64,000 bases of DNA from Mariniflexile fucanivorans. Its GTDB lineage: Bacteria > Bacteroidota > Bacteroidia > Flavobacteriales > Flavobacteriaceae. Where the stretch lies: contig NZ_SLUP01000010.1 of assembly GCF_004341235.1 (NCBI RefSeq), positions 107,557 through 171,556 of the forward strand, written 5' to 3'. Position 1 is the stretch's first letter; each line of letters begins with the position of its first letter. A model generated the notes under the pieces. It was given only the letters and a program-made list of their open reading frames with translations. It was not told the DNA's origin and did not search any database. The position numbers and the translations under genes are program-made. Below are positions 54,801-64,000 of the stretch, piece after piece.

Positions 54801-57800
54801 TATCCAACAGGGGGAACTGCACCTTATTTTTATTTTGTAAACAGTACAACTGAATTTCAGGATGTGCCAGAAATTGTTATTACATCAGCAGGAACTTACA
54901 ATATAACTGTAGTAGATTCTAAAAACTGTAGTACAAATACAACCATAACCATAGATGATAATCCGGCACCTATTTATACAATTAATCAAAATAATATTTT
55001 ATGTTATAATGATAACTCAGGAAGTATTGAATTTAGCGTAACAAATGCTAACGGATATACTTTAGAATACAGTATAGATAATGGAGTTACCTATGTTTCA
55101 AATCCTGTTTTTTCAAATTTAACCATAGGTGATTATGAAGCTATATTAAAATATTCAATTGGAGTTTCAGAATGTTTTACAATAGCACAAAGTATTACTA
55201 TAACTCAACCAGATGCTGCTTTAACGGCTTCTTCAGGTGTTTCGGAATTGGCAGGATGTGGCCCTTCAGATGAAGGAAGAGTTCGTATTACCAATCCGCA
55301 AGGAGGTACACCTCCTTATGAATATAGTTTTGATAATCAGGCTACTTGGGTAACTACAAATGAATCCTATGTTTTACCTGGAACTTATACTTTATATATA
55401 AAAGATGCTAATGGTTGTGTTTACGCAATGTCATCTATCACTTTGGATCCTGAGCCAGTTGCACCAACTATAGATGTTTCAGATCCTGATTTTAATTGTG
55501 ATGGAACTGCAGGAGCTACTGTAACTGTAACAAACCCAGGAAGCAGTTCCTTTACTTATAATTATTTATTAGATGGCGTTCCAAATACTAATACAGCAGA
55601 TCCTAAAACATTTTTAGATGTACCGGATGGATCGCATACAATAACTGTTGAGTATGTTTTATCTTCTGTTCCAACATATAGTAATTTATTATATGAGACG
55701 TTTGGTTATGGTGATGATACGACCTCTCCTGGTATAAATCCAACTTATTATTGTTTTGAAAGACAAGTAGTAGCAACACAATGTAAAGGTAATCCAGCAA
55801 TAAATGATGGCGATTATAGTGTCACAGCTCGTGTTGTACATCCTTTTAGTGCATGGGTACAACCAGGGGATCATACACCTGCTACTGTGCCAGCAACACC
55901 TAAAGGGAGATGTTTAGTTGTAAACATTGGAGCGACAATCCCCAAAACAGAAACTTTATATGAAAAGCAGATTAATGATATCATTCCTAATCAGCCTATT
56001 AATGTCGAGTTTTTTGCCATGAACCTACTTAAAACGGGAAATACACAATACGACCCTGATTTAGTTGTAGCTTTAGTTAATAGCTCTGGAATTGAAATAT
56101 CTTCATTTTCTACTGGTAACATTCCAAAAACACAATTATGGGAGAGTTATCCAAAAACTCCTATGACATTAGATCCAGGTTCAAATACAAGCTTAAAATT
56201 TATCGTAAGATCTAATGTTCAGCAAGTTAGTGGTAATGATGTCGCTATTGATGATATCAGCGTATACCAACTACCAAAAAGCTGTGTAACCCAAGTAGAA
56301 TTCCCGTTTATTGTTGATTCAGGTAAGGCTTTTACTTCTAGTTCTACAGGATCTACAAACGCTACCTGTAACGGTAGTGCCGATGGGACTATAACAATTT
56401 CTGCCCAAAATTTTGACATCGCTACTGGATTTCAATATTCTATAGATAATGGTATTACTTGGAATACTCAAATGACTTCACCATATACTATTACAGGATT
56501 GGCAGCAGGTAATTATAATGTTATGGTGCGTTATGAAACATGTAGTTTTACACTTCCTCAAACTATTTCAGAACCAACACCTTTACAGGTTAGTGTTTCT
56601 GGAACACCGGTTACTTGTCTAGCTGGTTCTACGGTTACTGCAACAGCAACGGGGGGAACTGCTGCATATTCTTATCAATTATTAGATACAGCAACATTAA
56701 ATTTAGTAAACGTTTTTCCTAGTAATGGCATTTTAACAAATGTAGCTCCTGGAGATTACACTGTTAGAGTAACTGATGCCAATGGATGTACAGCAACAGA
56801 TATAATCAATCTTGTAGATTCGGTACCTCCAACCGCTTCTATTGCCACAACTTCAGATTATTGTTACGATTCTACAAACGGAGCCACACTTGAAGTTACA
56901 GCTTCTGGAGGCGTTGCACCTTATGAATATAACATTAATGGCGGCCCATTTGGATCAAGTCATATTTTTGCAAATTTAGTACCTGGAACTTACACCATTA
57001 TAGTAAGAGATGCCTATGGATGTACAGTAACTTTACCAGCAGAAACTATTGCACCTCAATTAACAGCAAATACGACTTTAACAAAAGAGTTGGATTGTTC
57101 TGCATCACCAGACGCCGTAATAACAGGAACCATTACAGGTGGTTATGCGCCATTTACTTATGAAGTTTCCATCAATGGTTCGGTATATACTTCGTTAGGA
57201 TCAACGGGAACACCATTTATATATTCAGCAGGAACCGCAGGAACTTATCAATTTAGAATTACAGATGCTAACAGCTGTCAATCGCTTTCAAACATTATTA
57301 CTGTTGATTCAATAACCAATCCAACAGTTACGGCAACTACAACAAATGTAACTTGTAATGGTGCTTCTGATGGTACTGCACAATTAGTAGGATTAGGAGG
57401 CTCAGGTGGCTATACTTTTAGTAATGATAATATTACTTTTGGAACAACTTCCTTATTTACAGGATTATCGAATGGTTCACATACTTTTTATGTAAAAGAT
57501 AGTAAGGCTTGTACATCAAGTATTACTATAAACATAACTCAACCAACGCCATTAGCAACCACAGCTAATGCTTCGACTTTTAGTTGTAGTGCAACGAATA
57601 CCAAACAATCTGCGCTAATCACTATTGATGTACCAACAACAGGAACAGCACCATATCAATACAGTTTTAATAACGGTGCATCATTCAGTTCAAGTAATAC
57701 CTTAACCGTAAACGATAATGGATCGGACCAAACCTTTAACTACGTTGTAAAAGATGCCAATGGCTGTTTAACAACGGCTCAAACGATTACATTAATCGCA

Positions 57801-60800
57801 TTAGCTCCACCAACGGATTTAGTTTTTGATTCAGCCGCAGTTACTTGTGCAGCAACAACAACAACAGTAAACATAACTAATACAATTGGTGGTGTTGGAA
57901 CGTTACAATATGAAACCATTTCGCCTTCACCAATAATAAGAGGAAAGCAGGCATCAAATTCATTTGCCAACTTAACGCCAGGAACTTATGTTTTTAGGGT
58001 GACCGATGCTAACGGATGTTATTATTCAGAATCTTATACTATCGCTCCTGTAATACCTATTGCTATAACAGGAACTAAATTGAGTGATGTATTATGTCGA
58101 GGAGACAATAGTGGATCTGGGACTTATTCCGTTTCAGGAAATGCCACAGTTGGGAATTACACATTTGTATTAACAGCAGGAAGCTTGGGTACAGGAACAC
58201 TTACACCATCTGGAAATGTATTAACACTATCAAATGTAGTGGCGGGTACTTATACTGTGGAAGTAACAGATTCAGCAACACAATGTACTGCAAATGCAAC
58301 AATAAGTATTACAGAACCAACTAATGCATTAACACTTTCGGAAACAAGTAATATAAACGCAAACTGTTTCAATAGAGCTCAAGTAACTGTAACAGCATCA
58401 GGTGGCACACCAAATTACACCTATGCTTTTGTTCAAGATGGGGCATCTCCAACTGGACTTTATGCTTCTAGTAGCAGCGCTACCTTAGATCCTATTACAA
58501 ATACGGATTGGGATGTTTGGGTTTTGGATAATCAAGGTTGTACCACAAAATTAGATATTGTTGTTAGTTCAGATGGAACACCATCCATTGATGCTGTACC
58601 ATCACAATGTTACACGGGAACCCCTATTGCAATTACTTTATCTGGAACAACTGTTGGAACACCAACCTATAGTATTGGAGGTGCGTATCAAACGAGTCCA
58701 AACTTTAGTATAAATGCTCCTGGAGTATACAATGTGAGCATAAAGGACGGGAATGGTTGTATTGCATCTAGAACTTTTGAACTGAAGCCAGAATTGTTAT
58801 TGGATGCTAATATGACGCAAGATTTAACTTGTATTGCTAGTGCTAGTATCGCATTAACACCAAATGGAGGTACAGGAACATACAGTACTTATGAAGTTGA
58901 TTATAATGGAGGTGGATACTCTACAATATCAGGGTCTCCATATACTGCAACATTAGATGGGAATTATCGATTTAGGGTTATAGACTCACAAGGTTGTCAA
59001 GCTGAATCTAGTATTGTTATAGTGAATCCAGTTATCCCAATCACTGCATCCAATTCAAAAGTAGATCCAACATGTAATGGGGATTCTGATGGTTCGATTA
59101 CTTTAACCGCATTAACAGGAGATGCACCATTTAGATACAGTATTGATGGTGGATCAACGTTTGTAACATCAAATGTGTTTGGTGGTTTGGTTGCAGGTAG
59201 TTATAATTATTTAGTAAGAGATAATAAAGAATGTGATATTAGCGGAACAGTTGTATTGAACGATCCAGCTCCAATTGTTCCTAATATTATAACAAATGGA
59301 ATACAATGTAGTCCTAATACACCTGGAAGTTTTGATATTAATATTGCTTCAGGCGGAACAGCCCCTTATGTATATACATTATATGATAATTCATTTACTC
59401 AGATTGATACTTATACTGAAATAGCTTCCGCAAGTACCCCAGTTTGGAATTTTGGAGGTTTAAATTTTGGTGATTATTATATTACCATTGTAGATGCTAA
59501 TGGATGCGAGTATAGAAGTAATAAGCTACGGATAGAACCTATTCCTTATTTGAATTTAACCAGTGCCATTGCTTCTGCGTCTTGTTTAACAGGAGTTGAT
59601 GTTGAATTAAATGTAACTGGAGGTATTCCTGATTATACTTATTTAATATATGGTCAACCCGCAACATCTGTTACAACATCTGCTACTTCGTACACTTTTT
59701 CGGGATTAGATCAAGGTACAACCTATGTATTTGAAGTAATTGATATAAATGGCTGTCCTTCTTATTTAGAAATTACAACACCGCTTATTTCGCCAATAAT
59801 CATAGATCCATTAGTAGCAACAAATGTTAGTTGTTTTGGTGCTAATAATGGTGAAATAACATTTACTGTTGATCAATATGATTTATCGACTACAGATCTA
59901 TACTATGAGGTACGTGATAATTTAACGAATACAGCAGTTATACCGGCAATAAATGGTCATTTGACTGGATTTAATCCTGGTCCTGCTAATGGGACAATTA
60001 CAGGATTACCAGCAGGTAATTATACTTTGTTTGTTAGAGAATTTGATGGTACAACATTATGCAGTACTACTTTACAATTTCAAATAACACAACCAATTCA
60101 GCCTCTTGCATCAGCAATAACAGCAGAAATAAATGCAAATTGTAATTCCGGTGCGCAACTTACACTTACAACAACAGGAGGAACAGGACCTTATAAATAC
60201 GCAATAGGAGCTGTAGGTTTTGTGCCAGTAGCTAGTGATTTTGGTACAAGCAATGTGTTAAACCTAGATTACAATATCAGAACTAATTGGGATATTGTTG
60301 TAGAAGATACCAATGGTTGTCAGTTTAGAATTATTGATAAAAGTATAAGTTTAGACCCATCGCCTTCGGTAACAACTCCCGCTTTGGCATCTAATCAATG
60401 TTTTGTGAGTTCAGGTTTCACCTTTACAGCTGTAGGCGCATCTGGTGTAACCCCATATGTTTATAGTATAAATGGCGGTGCATCTTTTCAAGCAAGTTCA
60501 ACATTTACTGTTAATACACCAGGAAGTTATACAGTTACTATTAAAGATGCTAATGGCTGTACGGCTACTAGTCCAACTCCAACTATAGTTTACGCACCAT
60601 TAACTTCTATTGCTAGTATAACAAAAGAATTAGATTGTTCAGCGTCACCAGATGCCATTATTACAGTTACTATGTCGGGTGGGAATGGACCATACACTTA
60701 TACAGTTCAAAAAGGAGCGGGTGTGGTAAGTGCCCCAAGCGCACCTATTGTAGGTCCCACATTTACATATTCAGTTGCTTTGGTTGATGTAGATACTTAT

Positions 60801-63800
60801 ACTTTTGAAATTACAGATGCAAATAGTTGTACTTCAACTACTACTATAGGAGTAGATCCTATAACCAATCCAATCGTTACATCAAATAAAACAGATGTTA
60901 GTTGTAATGGAGGTTTTAATGGTACGGTACAGCTAACGGGTTCTGGAGGTTCAGGTGGTTATACTTATAGTGATGATAATGTAACATTTACATCTACTTC
61001 ATTATTTACGGGATTAGCAGCAGGTTCATATACGTTTTATATACAGGATAGCAAAAGTTGTACATCAAATGTTCTTGTAACCATTACTGAACCAGTATTA
61101 CTTGCAGGAACTGGAGCTTTAACACAAGGTTTAACTTGTGGCTCGGGCAATGCAACACAAGCAGCCGAAATAACTATTGCGGTAACGCCAGGAACAGGAA
61201 CTGCTCCATATACCTATAGTTTTGATGGGGGAGTTAATTATACCACTTCCGATAATTATTTTACATATACTTCTGAAACTGTATCCGCATTCATAAAAGA
61301 TGCTCATGGATGTTTTGCAGGTCCCATAGATATAACTGTACCAGCTTTAAATCCTCCAACGGATTTAGATTTCATATCACCAGCAGTGACCTGTATAGCC
61401 CCAACAACCGATGTGACACTAACCACAACAAATGGCGTAGGCACATTAAGTTATGCGATACTTTCACCAGCTAGTGAAGTAGGAAATACTACTGGATTGT
61501 CAACTGGAACCTTTACTGGATTAGCACCAGATACTTATATGTTTGAAGTGACCGATGCCAATGGATGTACCTATCAGGAATCCTATACAGTGGTACCGGT
61601 AACGAATATTACAATAGCTGGATTAAAATTAAATGATGTTTATTGCTTTGGTGATAATACGGGAGCGATTCAATTTACGGTAAGCGATTATGTAGGAACA
61701 TATACCGCTACATTAACAAGTGGAACGGGAACATTGACTCAAACAGGCAACACGATAGATTTAACAGGATTGGTAGTTGGTAGTTATACTGTTGAGGTTA
61801 CAGATGATATCACGGGATGTCCCGCAACGGAAACAGTTATAGTTTCAGAGCCACTAAGCCCATTAACATTTACAGCAACGGCGGCTAATGTATATTGTAC
61901 TAATGATGAATCACAAATAACAGTGACTCCATCAGGAGGTACAGCGACTTATACCTATGCAGCTGTTTTGTCGGGTAACCCAGCACCTGCACTAGGAGCT
62001 TACGGTAATAACAATGTTGTGACGGTTGATACCAATTCGGGATTAGACTTAGTATGGGATGTTTATGTACAAGACGCCAATGGGTGTGTTACCTCTAATC
62101 CAATTACAGTAGTACTTGATCCGATGCCAACGGTAGTAGTGCCAGCAATGGCTGCTAACCAATGTTCGGTTTCTTCAGGGTTTACCTTTACAGCAATAGG
62201 TTCATCTGGAGTTATACCATATACCTATTCTATTGGTACAGGTTTCCAATCAAGTGATACGTTTACTGTTTCAACTCCAGGTACGTATTATGTAACTATT
62301 AAAGATGCCAATGGTTGTGAAGCTATAAGTCCAACGCCAGTAACAGTATATCCAGCTATAGATCTTATATATTCTATCACAACATTACCAAGTTGTGCAG
62401 AAGGAGATGGTGTTATCAGTATAACGGGTTCAGGCGGTTCAGGAATTTATAATTATAGTATAAATCCTTCGGCATCCATCACGCAAACAGGGAATGTATT
62501 CTCTGGCTTATCATCGGCAGTTAATTATGTTGTTACAATAGAAGATGCAACCACATCTTGTACAAAAGATATATCGGTAATGTTATCAACCGCTACTCCT
62601 GTTGCATTTACATCAACATCAACACCGGTTAGTTGTAATGGAGGTAACGATGGTGGTATTACTATAAATTTACCAATGAGTAATGATAACCCTATTTATA
62701 CTTATGAAATTACCGCACCTATTACCGTTGCGGCTCAAACCTCTAATTCATTTTCTGGATTGGCGGCAGGCACTTATACCGTGTTGGTAACTTCGGGTAG
62801 AGGGTGTACATTGTCACAAGATGTAACGGTAAATGAACCTAACCCGATAGTAGTTTCAGCACCTATAGTTGTTGATTATGCTTGTTCAACAGGTACAAAC
62901 ACAACAAATTTTGCAACTATTACGGTAAACACGGTAACAGGAGGATCTGGTACATACGCTAATTATGAATTTATAAAGAATGGAAACGTTGTTCAGTTTA
63001 GCAACAATAATTTATATACTGAGTCCGATTTAACAGGAGGCAACTATACTATCAATGTTTATGACGATAATGGGTGTATAGGTACAACAACAGTTAACAT
63101 TGCTCCTTATATTCAATTAGATAAAATAAATATAAGTATTGATAATGCCATTACCTGTACAAATGACGAGGACATTACGGTTTCTGTAAGCACTAGTGGA
63201 GGTACACCAACTAATTTAGAATTTAATGTAGATATTATAGGTAGTACAAGTGTTTATAGCCAAACGAATGTTACTGGTGTATTTACAGGTTTACCAATTG
63301 GCAATTATATTATTACTGTTGCCAATTTGGATACAGGTTGTAGTTTACAAAGAGTACATTATATAAGTGAACCCAATACGTTCGATCTTACTATAGATTC
63401 AGTAATAGATGTAACTTGCTTCTCTGCTTCAGATGGTAGCGTGAATGTAACATTTATTGATAGAGTACCAACACCAATAGATAATGCGGGGCTTTTCAGT
63501 TATACTGTTTCAGATGCTTTAGGCAATTTGGTAACTTCTGGAAGCACTGCAAATGCTGGTCCTGTGTCTATTACAAATTTAGTATCAGGAACTTATACAA
63601 TATCTGCTACGTTAACAAATTCACCGTATTGTTCAATAAGCAAAAACTTTACGATTACGGCACCAACAGCAGCTTTGGCTGTTTCAGAAACACATACAGA
63701 AATCACTTGTGTAAGCGGTAACAATAATGGAACTATTTCGGCAACTGCAACAGGAGGTTGGCCAGGTGGTTATGAGTACCAATTAGAGCTTACATCAGGA

Positions 63801-64000
63801 AGTATTATTACTCCATTTAGCGATGTGTATAATTTTAATGGATTAACAGCCGGTGAATATCTAGTAAGTGTTAGGGATTCAAGAGGCTGTGTAAATTCGG
63901 AAATAGTTAACCTAGCTATCCCCGCAGCAATAGGAGCAACAGTTACACCAAGCACAACCTTATTGACATGTTTTGGAGACACCAATGCTTCCATAACGGT
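51894..64000 (+). CDS. SprB-like giant gliding adhesin 2, partial (at least 4035 aa, runs off the window)
   Basis: The frame is open from the ATG at 51894 to the end of the window, 4035 complete codons, with no stop. N terminus: a 58-residue extension (MMKNFTFLKHILSQINILVN ...) precedes the hydrophobic core at 59-73 (MLCLILLSTATAFSQ), an unusually long signal sequence. From 74 on the chain follows adhesin 1 closely (FSPRLPGGSIKVKGDIVLIG; DUF11 domain about 434-570; AASGYNTYSWSTSPTGTPVI). A non-SprB domain is inserted at about 1250-1462. SprB-type repeats (Cys, GG.PY.YS, GLxxGTYT, DANGC) fill the rest, including an about 1.25-kb block repeated at 57.1 and 60.6 kb. The C-terminal sorting domain lies outside the window. 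Confidence 0.95.
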   Translation, partial: MMKNFTFLKHILSQINILVNLSEKLLSFFKLIAKKIYDLQLYVAFGFLLKFRKATYQLMLCLILLSTATAFSQLAVPFSPRLPGGSIKVKGDIVLIGNSIIKGKGLSDPYNGTGNNNSYEGEYINVASGGDASIFSSSTANLALNTSCKSILYAGLYWASVYPNAVGTNSGQNFVGTARLNDWNQVKFKLPTGGFVDLVADTNTDPVGEEDDIIFDGYDYSNINNSFKDSPIICYKNVTNLLQSLTDADGTYTVANLRATTGRRNGGCAGGWTLVVIYESPTLPSKFISVFDGYAGVQGSTSIDIPVSGFQTLPAPSPVVARIGVSALEGDLGLSGDTFRFKASTSAAFTTISDALSPANNFFNSRITNNGSYITARNPSSQNTLGFDIKNVIIPNPLNGVIPNGASAGDLKLTTSGDGYGAFVTSFAVDIIEPKILLTKVVEDALGNDVGGADVTLGDELNYVIGFQNIGNDDATKFTIRDILPINVIFNYPADLGVLPSGISVQNYNALTREIIFEIDDSVVEINDPVLEIRFKVSVVPSCNMLSDACSNSIDNQAYATYEGVFNPNFTISDDPSINSNSGCILTPKATNFLVGVDDCLFTGTEVLCGATVELTAASGYNTYSWSTSPTGTPVIGTNQSITVSNVGTYYVHNTADAPCLSINQEITVIPFGGIITNPVIPFADEVVICPNDGKQLPNIFLCGANASRDIQTGVSDGSTIIWEKLNEASCAAVYSTDCANENTSCTWTQVGTGPNYTVNTSGQFRITLNYAGGCFNRYYFNSYQNLLNPTVSTQDIICTTPGQITVGGVPSGYEYSIDDINYQPSNILDVSSPNIYTVYIKQVGVTTNPCVFSVPDIQIRQRNFTVSTVVTQPYCNGGKGSVKLAANDVRAQYSYAIYQGATLVNSVGPIDDSDYTFLNLNPGTYTATISTEDGCTETVNFDIINPPLLTATSAITKPLTCTDGEITVYPTGGTAPYFYFVNSTTEFQDVPEIVITSAGTYNITVVDSKNCSTNTTITIDDNPAPIYTINQNNILCYNDNSGSIEFSVTNANGYTLEYSIDNGVTYVSNPVFSNLTIGDYEAILKYSIGVSECFTIAQSITITQPDAALTASSGVSELAGCGPSDEGRVRITNPQGGTPPYEYSFDNQATWVTTNESYVLPGTYTLYIKDANGCVYAMSSITLDPEPVAPTIDVSDPDFNCDGTAGATVTVTNPGSSSFTYNYLLDGVPNTNTADPKTFLDVPDGSHTITVEYVLSSVPTYSNLLYETFGYGDDTTSPGINPTYYCFERQVVATQCKGNPAINDGDYSVTARVVHPFSAWVQPGDHTPATVPATPKGRCLVVNIGATIPKTETLYEKQINDIIPNQPINVEFFAMNLLKTGNTQYDPDLVVALVNSSGIEISSFSTGNIPKTQLWESYPKTPMTLDPGSNTSLKFIVRSNVQQVSGNDVAIDDISVYQLPKSCVTQVEFPFIVDSGKAFTSSSTGSTNATCNGSADGTITISAQNFDIATGFQYSIDNGITWNTQMTSPYTITGLAAGNYNVMVRYETCSFTLPQTISEPTPLQVSVSGTPVTCLAGSTVTATATGGTAAYSYQLLDTATLNLVNVFPSNGILTNVAPGDYTVRVTDANGCTATDIINLVDSVPPTASIATTSDYCYDSTNGATLEVTASGGVAPYEYNINGGPFGSSHIFANLVPGTYTIIVRDAYGCTVTLPAETIAPQLTANTTLTKELDCSASPDAVITGTITGGYAPFTYEVSINGSVYTSLGSTGTPFIYSAGTAGTYQFRITDANSCQSLSNIITVDSITNPTVTATTTNVTCNGASDGTAQLVGLGGSGGYTFSNDNITFGTTSLFTGLSNGSHTFYVKDSKACTSSITINITQPTPLATTANASTFSCSATNTKQSALITIDVPTTGTAPYQYSFNNGASFSSSNTLTVNDNGSDQTFNYVVKDANGCLTTAQTITLIALAPPTDLVFDSAAVTCAATTTTVNITNTIGGVGTLQYETISPSPIIRGKQASNSFANLTPGTYVFRVTDANGCYYSESYTIAPVIPIAITGTKLSDVLCRGDNSGSGTYSVSGNATVGNYTFVLTAGSLGTGTLTPSGNVLTLSNVVAGTYTVEVTDSATQCTANATISITEPTNALTLSETSNINANCFNRAQVTVTASGGTPNYTYAFVQDGASPTGLYASSSSATLDPITNTDWDVWVLDNQGCTTKLDIVVSSDGTPSIDAVPSQCYTGTPIAITLSGTTVGTPTYSIGGAYQTSPNFSINAPGVYNVSIKDGNGCIASRTFELKPELLLDANMTQDLTCIASASIALTPNGGTGTYSTYEVDYNGGGYSTISGSPYTATLDGNYRFRVIDSQGCQAESSIVIVNPVIPITASNSKVDPTCNGDSDGSITLTALTGDAPFRYSIDGGSTFVTSNVFGGLVAGSYNYLVRDNKECDISGTVVLNDPAPIVPNIITNGIQCSPNTPGSFDINIASGGTAPYVYTLYDNSFTQIDTYTEIASASTPVWNFGGLNFGDYYITIVDANGCEYRSNKLRIEPIPYLNLTSAIASASCLTGVDVELNVTGGIPDYTYLIYGQPATSVTTSATSYTFSGLDQGTTYVFEVIDINGCPSYLEITTPLISPIIIDPLVATNVSCFGANNGEITFTVDQYDLSTTDLYYEVRDNLTNTAVIPAINGHLTGFNPGPANGTITGLPAGNYTLFVREFDGTTLCSTTLQFQITQPIQPLASAITAEINANCNSGAQLTLTTTGGTGPYKYAIGAVGFVPVASDFGTSNVLNLDYNIRTNWDIVVEDTNGCQFRIIDKSISLDPSPSVTTPALASNQCFVSSGFTFTAVGASGVTPYVYSINGGASFQASSTFTVNTPGSYTVTIKDANGCTATSPTPTIVYAPLTSIASITKELDCSASPDAIITVTMSGGNGPYTYTVQKGAGVVSAPSAPIVGPTFTYSVALVDVDTYTFEITDANSCTSTTTIGVDPITNPIVTSNKTDVSCNGGFNGTVQLTGSGGSGGYTYSDDNVTFTSTSLFTGLAAGSYTFYIQDSKSCTSNVLVTITEPVLLAGTGALTQGLTCGSGNATQAAEITIAVTPGTGTAPYTYSFDGGVNYTTSDNYFTYTSETVSAFIKDAHGCFAGPIDITVPALNPPTDLDFISPAVTCIAPTTDVTLTTTNGVGTLSYAILSPASEVGNTTGLSTGTFTGLAPDTYMFEVTDANGCTYQESYTVVPVTNITIAGLKLNDVYCFGDNTGAIQFTVSDYVGTYTATLTSGTGTLTQTGNTIDLTGLVVGSYTVEVTDDITGCPATETVIVSEPLSPLTFTATAANVYCTNDESQITVTPSGGTATYTYAAVLSGNPAPALGAYGNNNVVTVDTNSGLDLVWDVYVQDANGCVTSNPITVVLDPMPTVVVPAMAANQCSVSSGFTFTAIGSSGVIPYTYSIGTGFQSSDTFTVSTPGTYYVTIKDANGCEAISPTPVTVYPAIDLIYSITTLPSCAEGDGVISITGSGGSGIYNYSINPSASITQTGNVFSGLSSAVNYVVTIEDATTSCTKDISVMLSTATPVAFTSTSTPVSCNGGNDGGITINLPMSNDNPIYTYEITAPITVAAQTSNSFSGLAAGTYTVLVTSGRGCTLSQDVTVNEPNPIVVSAPIVVDYACSTGTNTTNFATITVNTVTGGSGTYANYEFIKNGNVVQFSNNNLYTESDLTGGNYTINVYDDNGCIGTTTVNIAPYIQLDKINISIDNAITCTNDEDITVSVSTSGGTPTNLEFNVDIIGSTSVYSQTNVTGVFTGLPIGNYIITVANLDTGCSLQRVHYISEPNTFDLTIDSVIDVTCFSASDGSVNVTFIDRVPTPIDNAGLFSYTVSDALGNLVTSGSTANAGPVSITNLVSGTYTISATLTNSPYCSISKNFTITAPTAALAVSETHTEITCVSGNNNGTISATATGGWPGGYEYQLELTSGSIITPFSDVYNFNGLTAGEYLVSVRDSRGCVNSEIVNLAIPAAIGATVTPSTTLLTCFGDTNASIT
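57083..58330 (+). repeat. super-repeat block, copy 1 (in adhesin 2)
   Basis: Starts KELDCSASPDAVITG, continues TNPTVTATTTNVTCNGASDG and APPTDLVFDSAAVTCAATTT, and ends in IPIAITGTKLSDVLCRGDNS and the module after it. Four to five SprB modules in the same order as copy 2. Confidence 0.8.
60623..61870 (+). repeat. super-repeat block, copy 2 (in adhesin 2)
   Basis: Starts KELDCSASPDAIITV, with TNPIVTSNKTDVSCNGGFNG, NPPTDLDFISPAVTCIAPTT and NITIAGLKLNDVYCFGDNTG in the same order and spacing as copy 1, offset by 3540-3549 bases. Divergence at the residue level shows it is an old duplication. Confidence 0.8.

Noticed and set aside
42051..64000. CRISPR-like regularity of short repeats in the adhesin genes
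   Set aside because: The repeats are in-frame codons for SprB modules with varying spacing, not identical repeats with unique spacers.

Overview
The window is chromosomal DNA from an AT-rich gliding bacterium of the phylum Bacteroidetes, most likely a (probably marine) Flavobacteriaceae. The evidence is the menaquinone gene set (menB, menA, menC, menE), TAnnTTTG-type promoters, several short palindromic repeats of kinds common in this phylum, many signal peptides of flavobacterial type, and a type IX secretion (T9SS) gliding-adhesin locus of the sprC-sprD-sprB-sprF kind. I saw no rRNA, tRNA, CRISPR array, transposase or phage module.

Layout. (1) 0.5-7.6 kb: a menaquinone operon, menB-menA-(secreted protein)-(UPF0173 hydrolase)-menC-(CPBP protease)-menE, with a short repetitive element read in frame inside menE. 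(2) 7.6-10 kb: a large lipoprotein-like or secreted vWA protein of the YfbK type, fused to a TonB-plug-like region. (3) 10-25 kb: a long run of small stress and envelope genes (Cys-rich copper-storage-like protein, FMN split-barrel protein, response regulator, OsmC, DUF5670-like, BrkB, AraC regulator, DUF2383, DUF1328, AsmA-like, cardiolipin synthase, GH3, DJ-1/PfpI, YtxH), followed by LemA-DUF2207 at 24.8-27 kb and a lone GH43-CBM6 enzyme. (4) 28.9-31.7 kb: a metal-flavoured cluster of zinc-ribbon protein, DUF89 phosphatase, a truncated radical SAM gene, a Fur-family regulator with a perfect palindromic operator, and a divergent DUF1847 protein. (5) 32-35.3 kb: a DsbD-N stand-alone protein, full DsbD and a phosphopantetheinyl transferase. 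(6) 36-64 kb: the adhesin locus: a secreted beta-helix-like protein, SprC-like, SprD-like, a 2755-residue SprB-like adhesin, SprF, and a second SprB-like gene that runs off the window after 4035 residues.

How the last region works together: SprB-like adhesins are exported by the T9SS, need a PorP/SprF partner, and are carried along the cell surface during gliding. Here two giant SprB paralogues flank one sprF. Three transcription units of the locus (starting at 36270, 42051 and 51894) have related ATTTC[AG]T[CG]GA elements upstream. In two of them the elements form direct repeats 20-21 bp apart, ending a fixed 10 bp from a TAnnTTTG -7 box, which suggests one activator controls the whole locus. 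This is the strongest candidate for something undescribed. The truncated radical SAM gene, the repeat inside menE, and the unusual composition of sprF are the other points most worth following.
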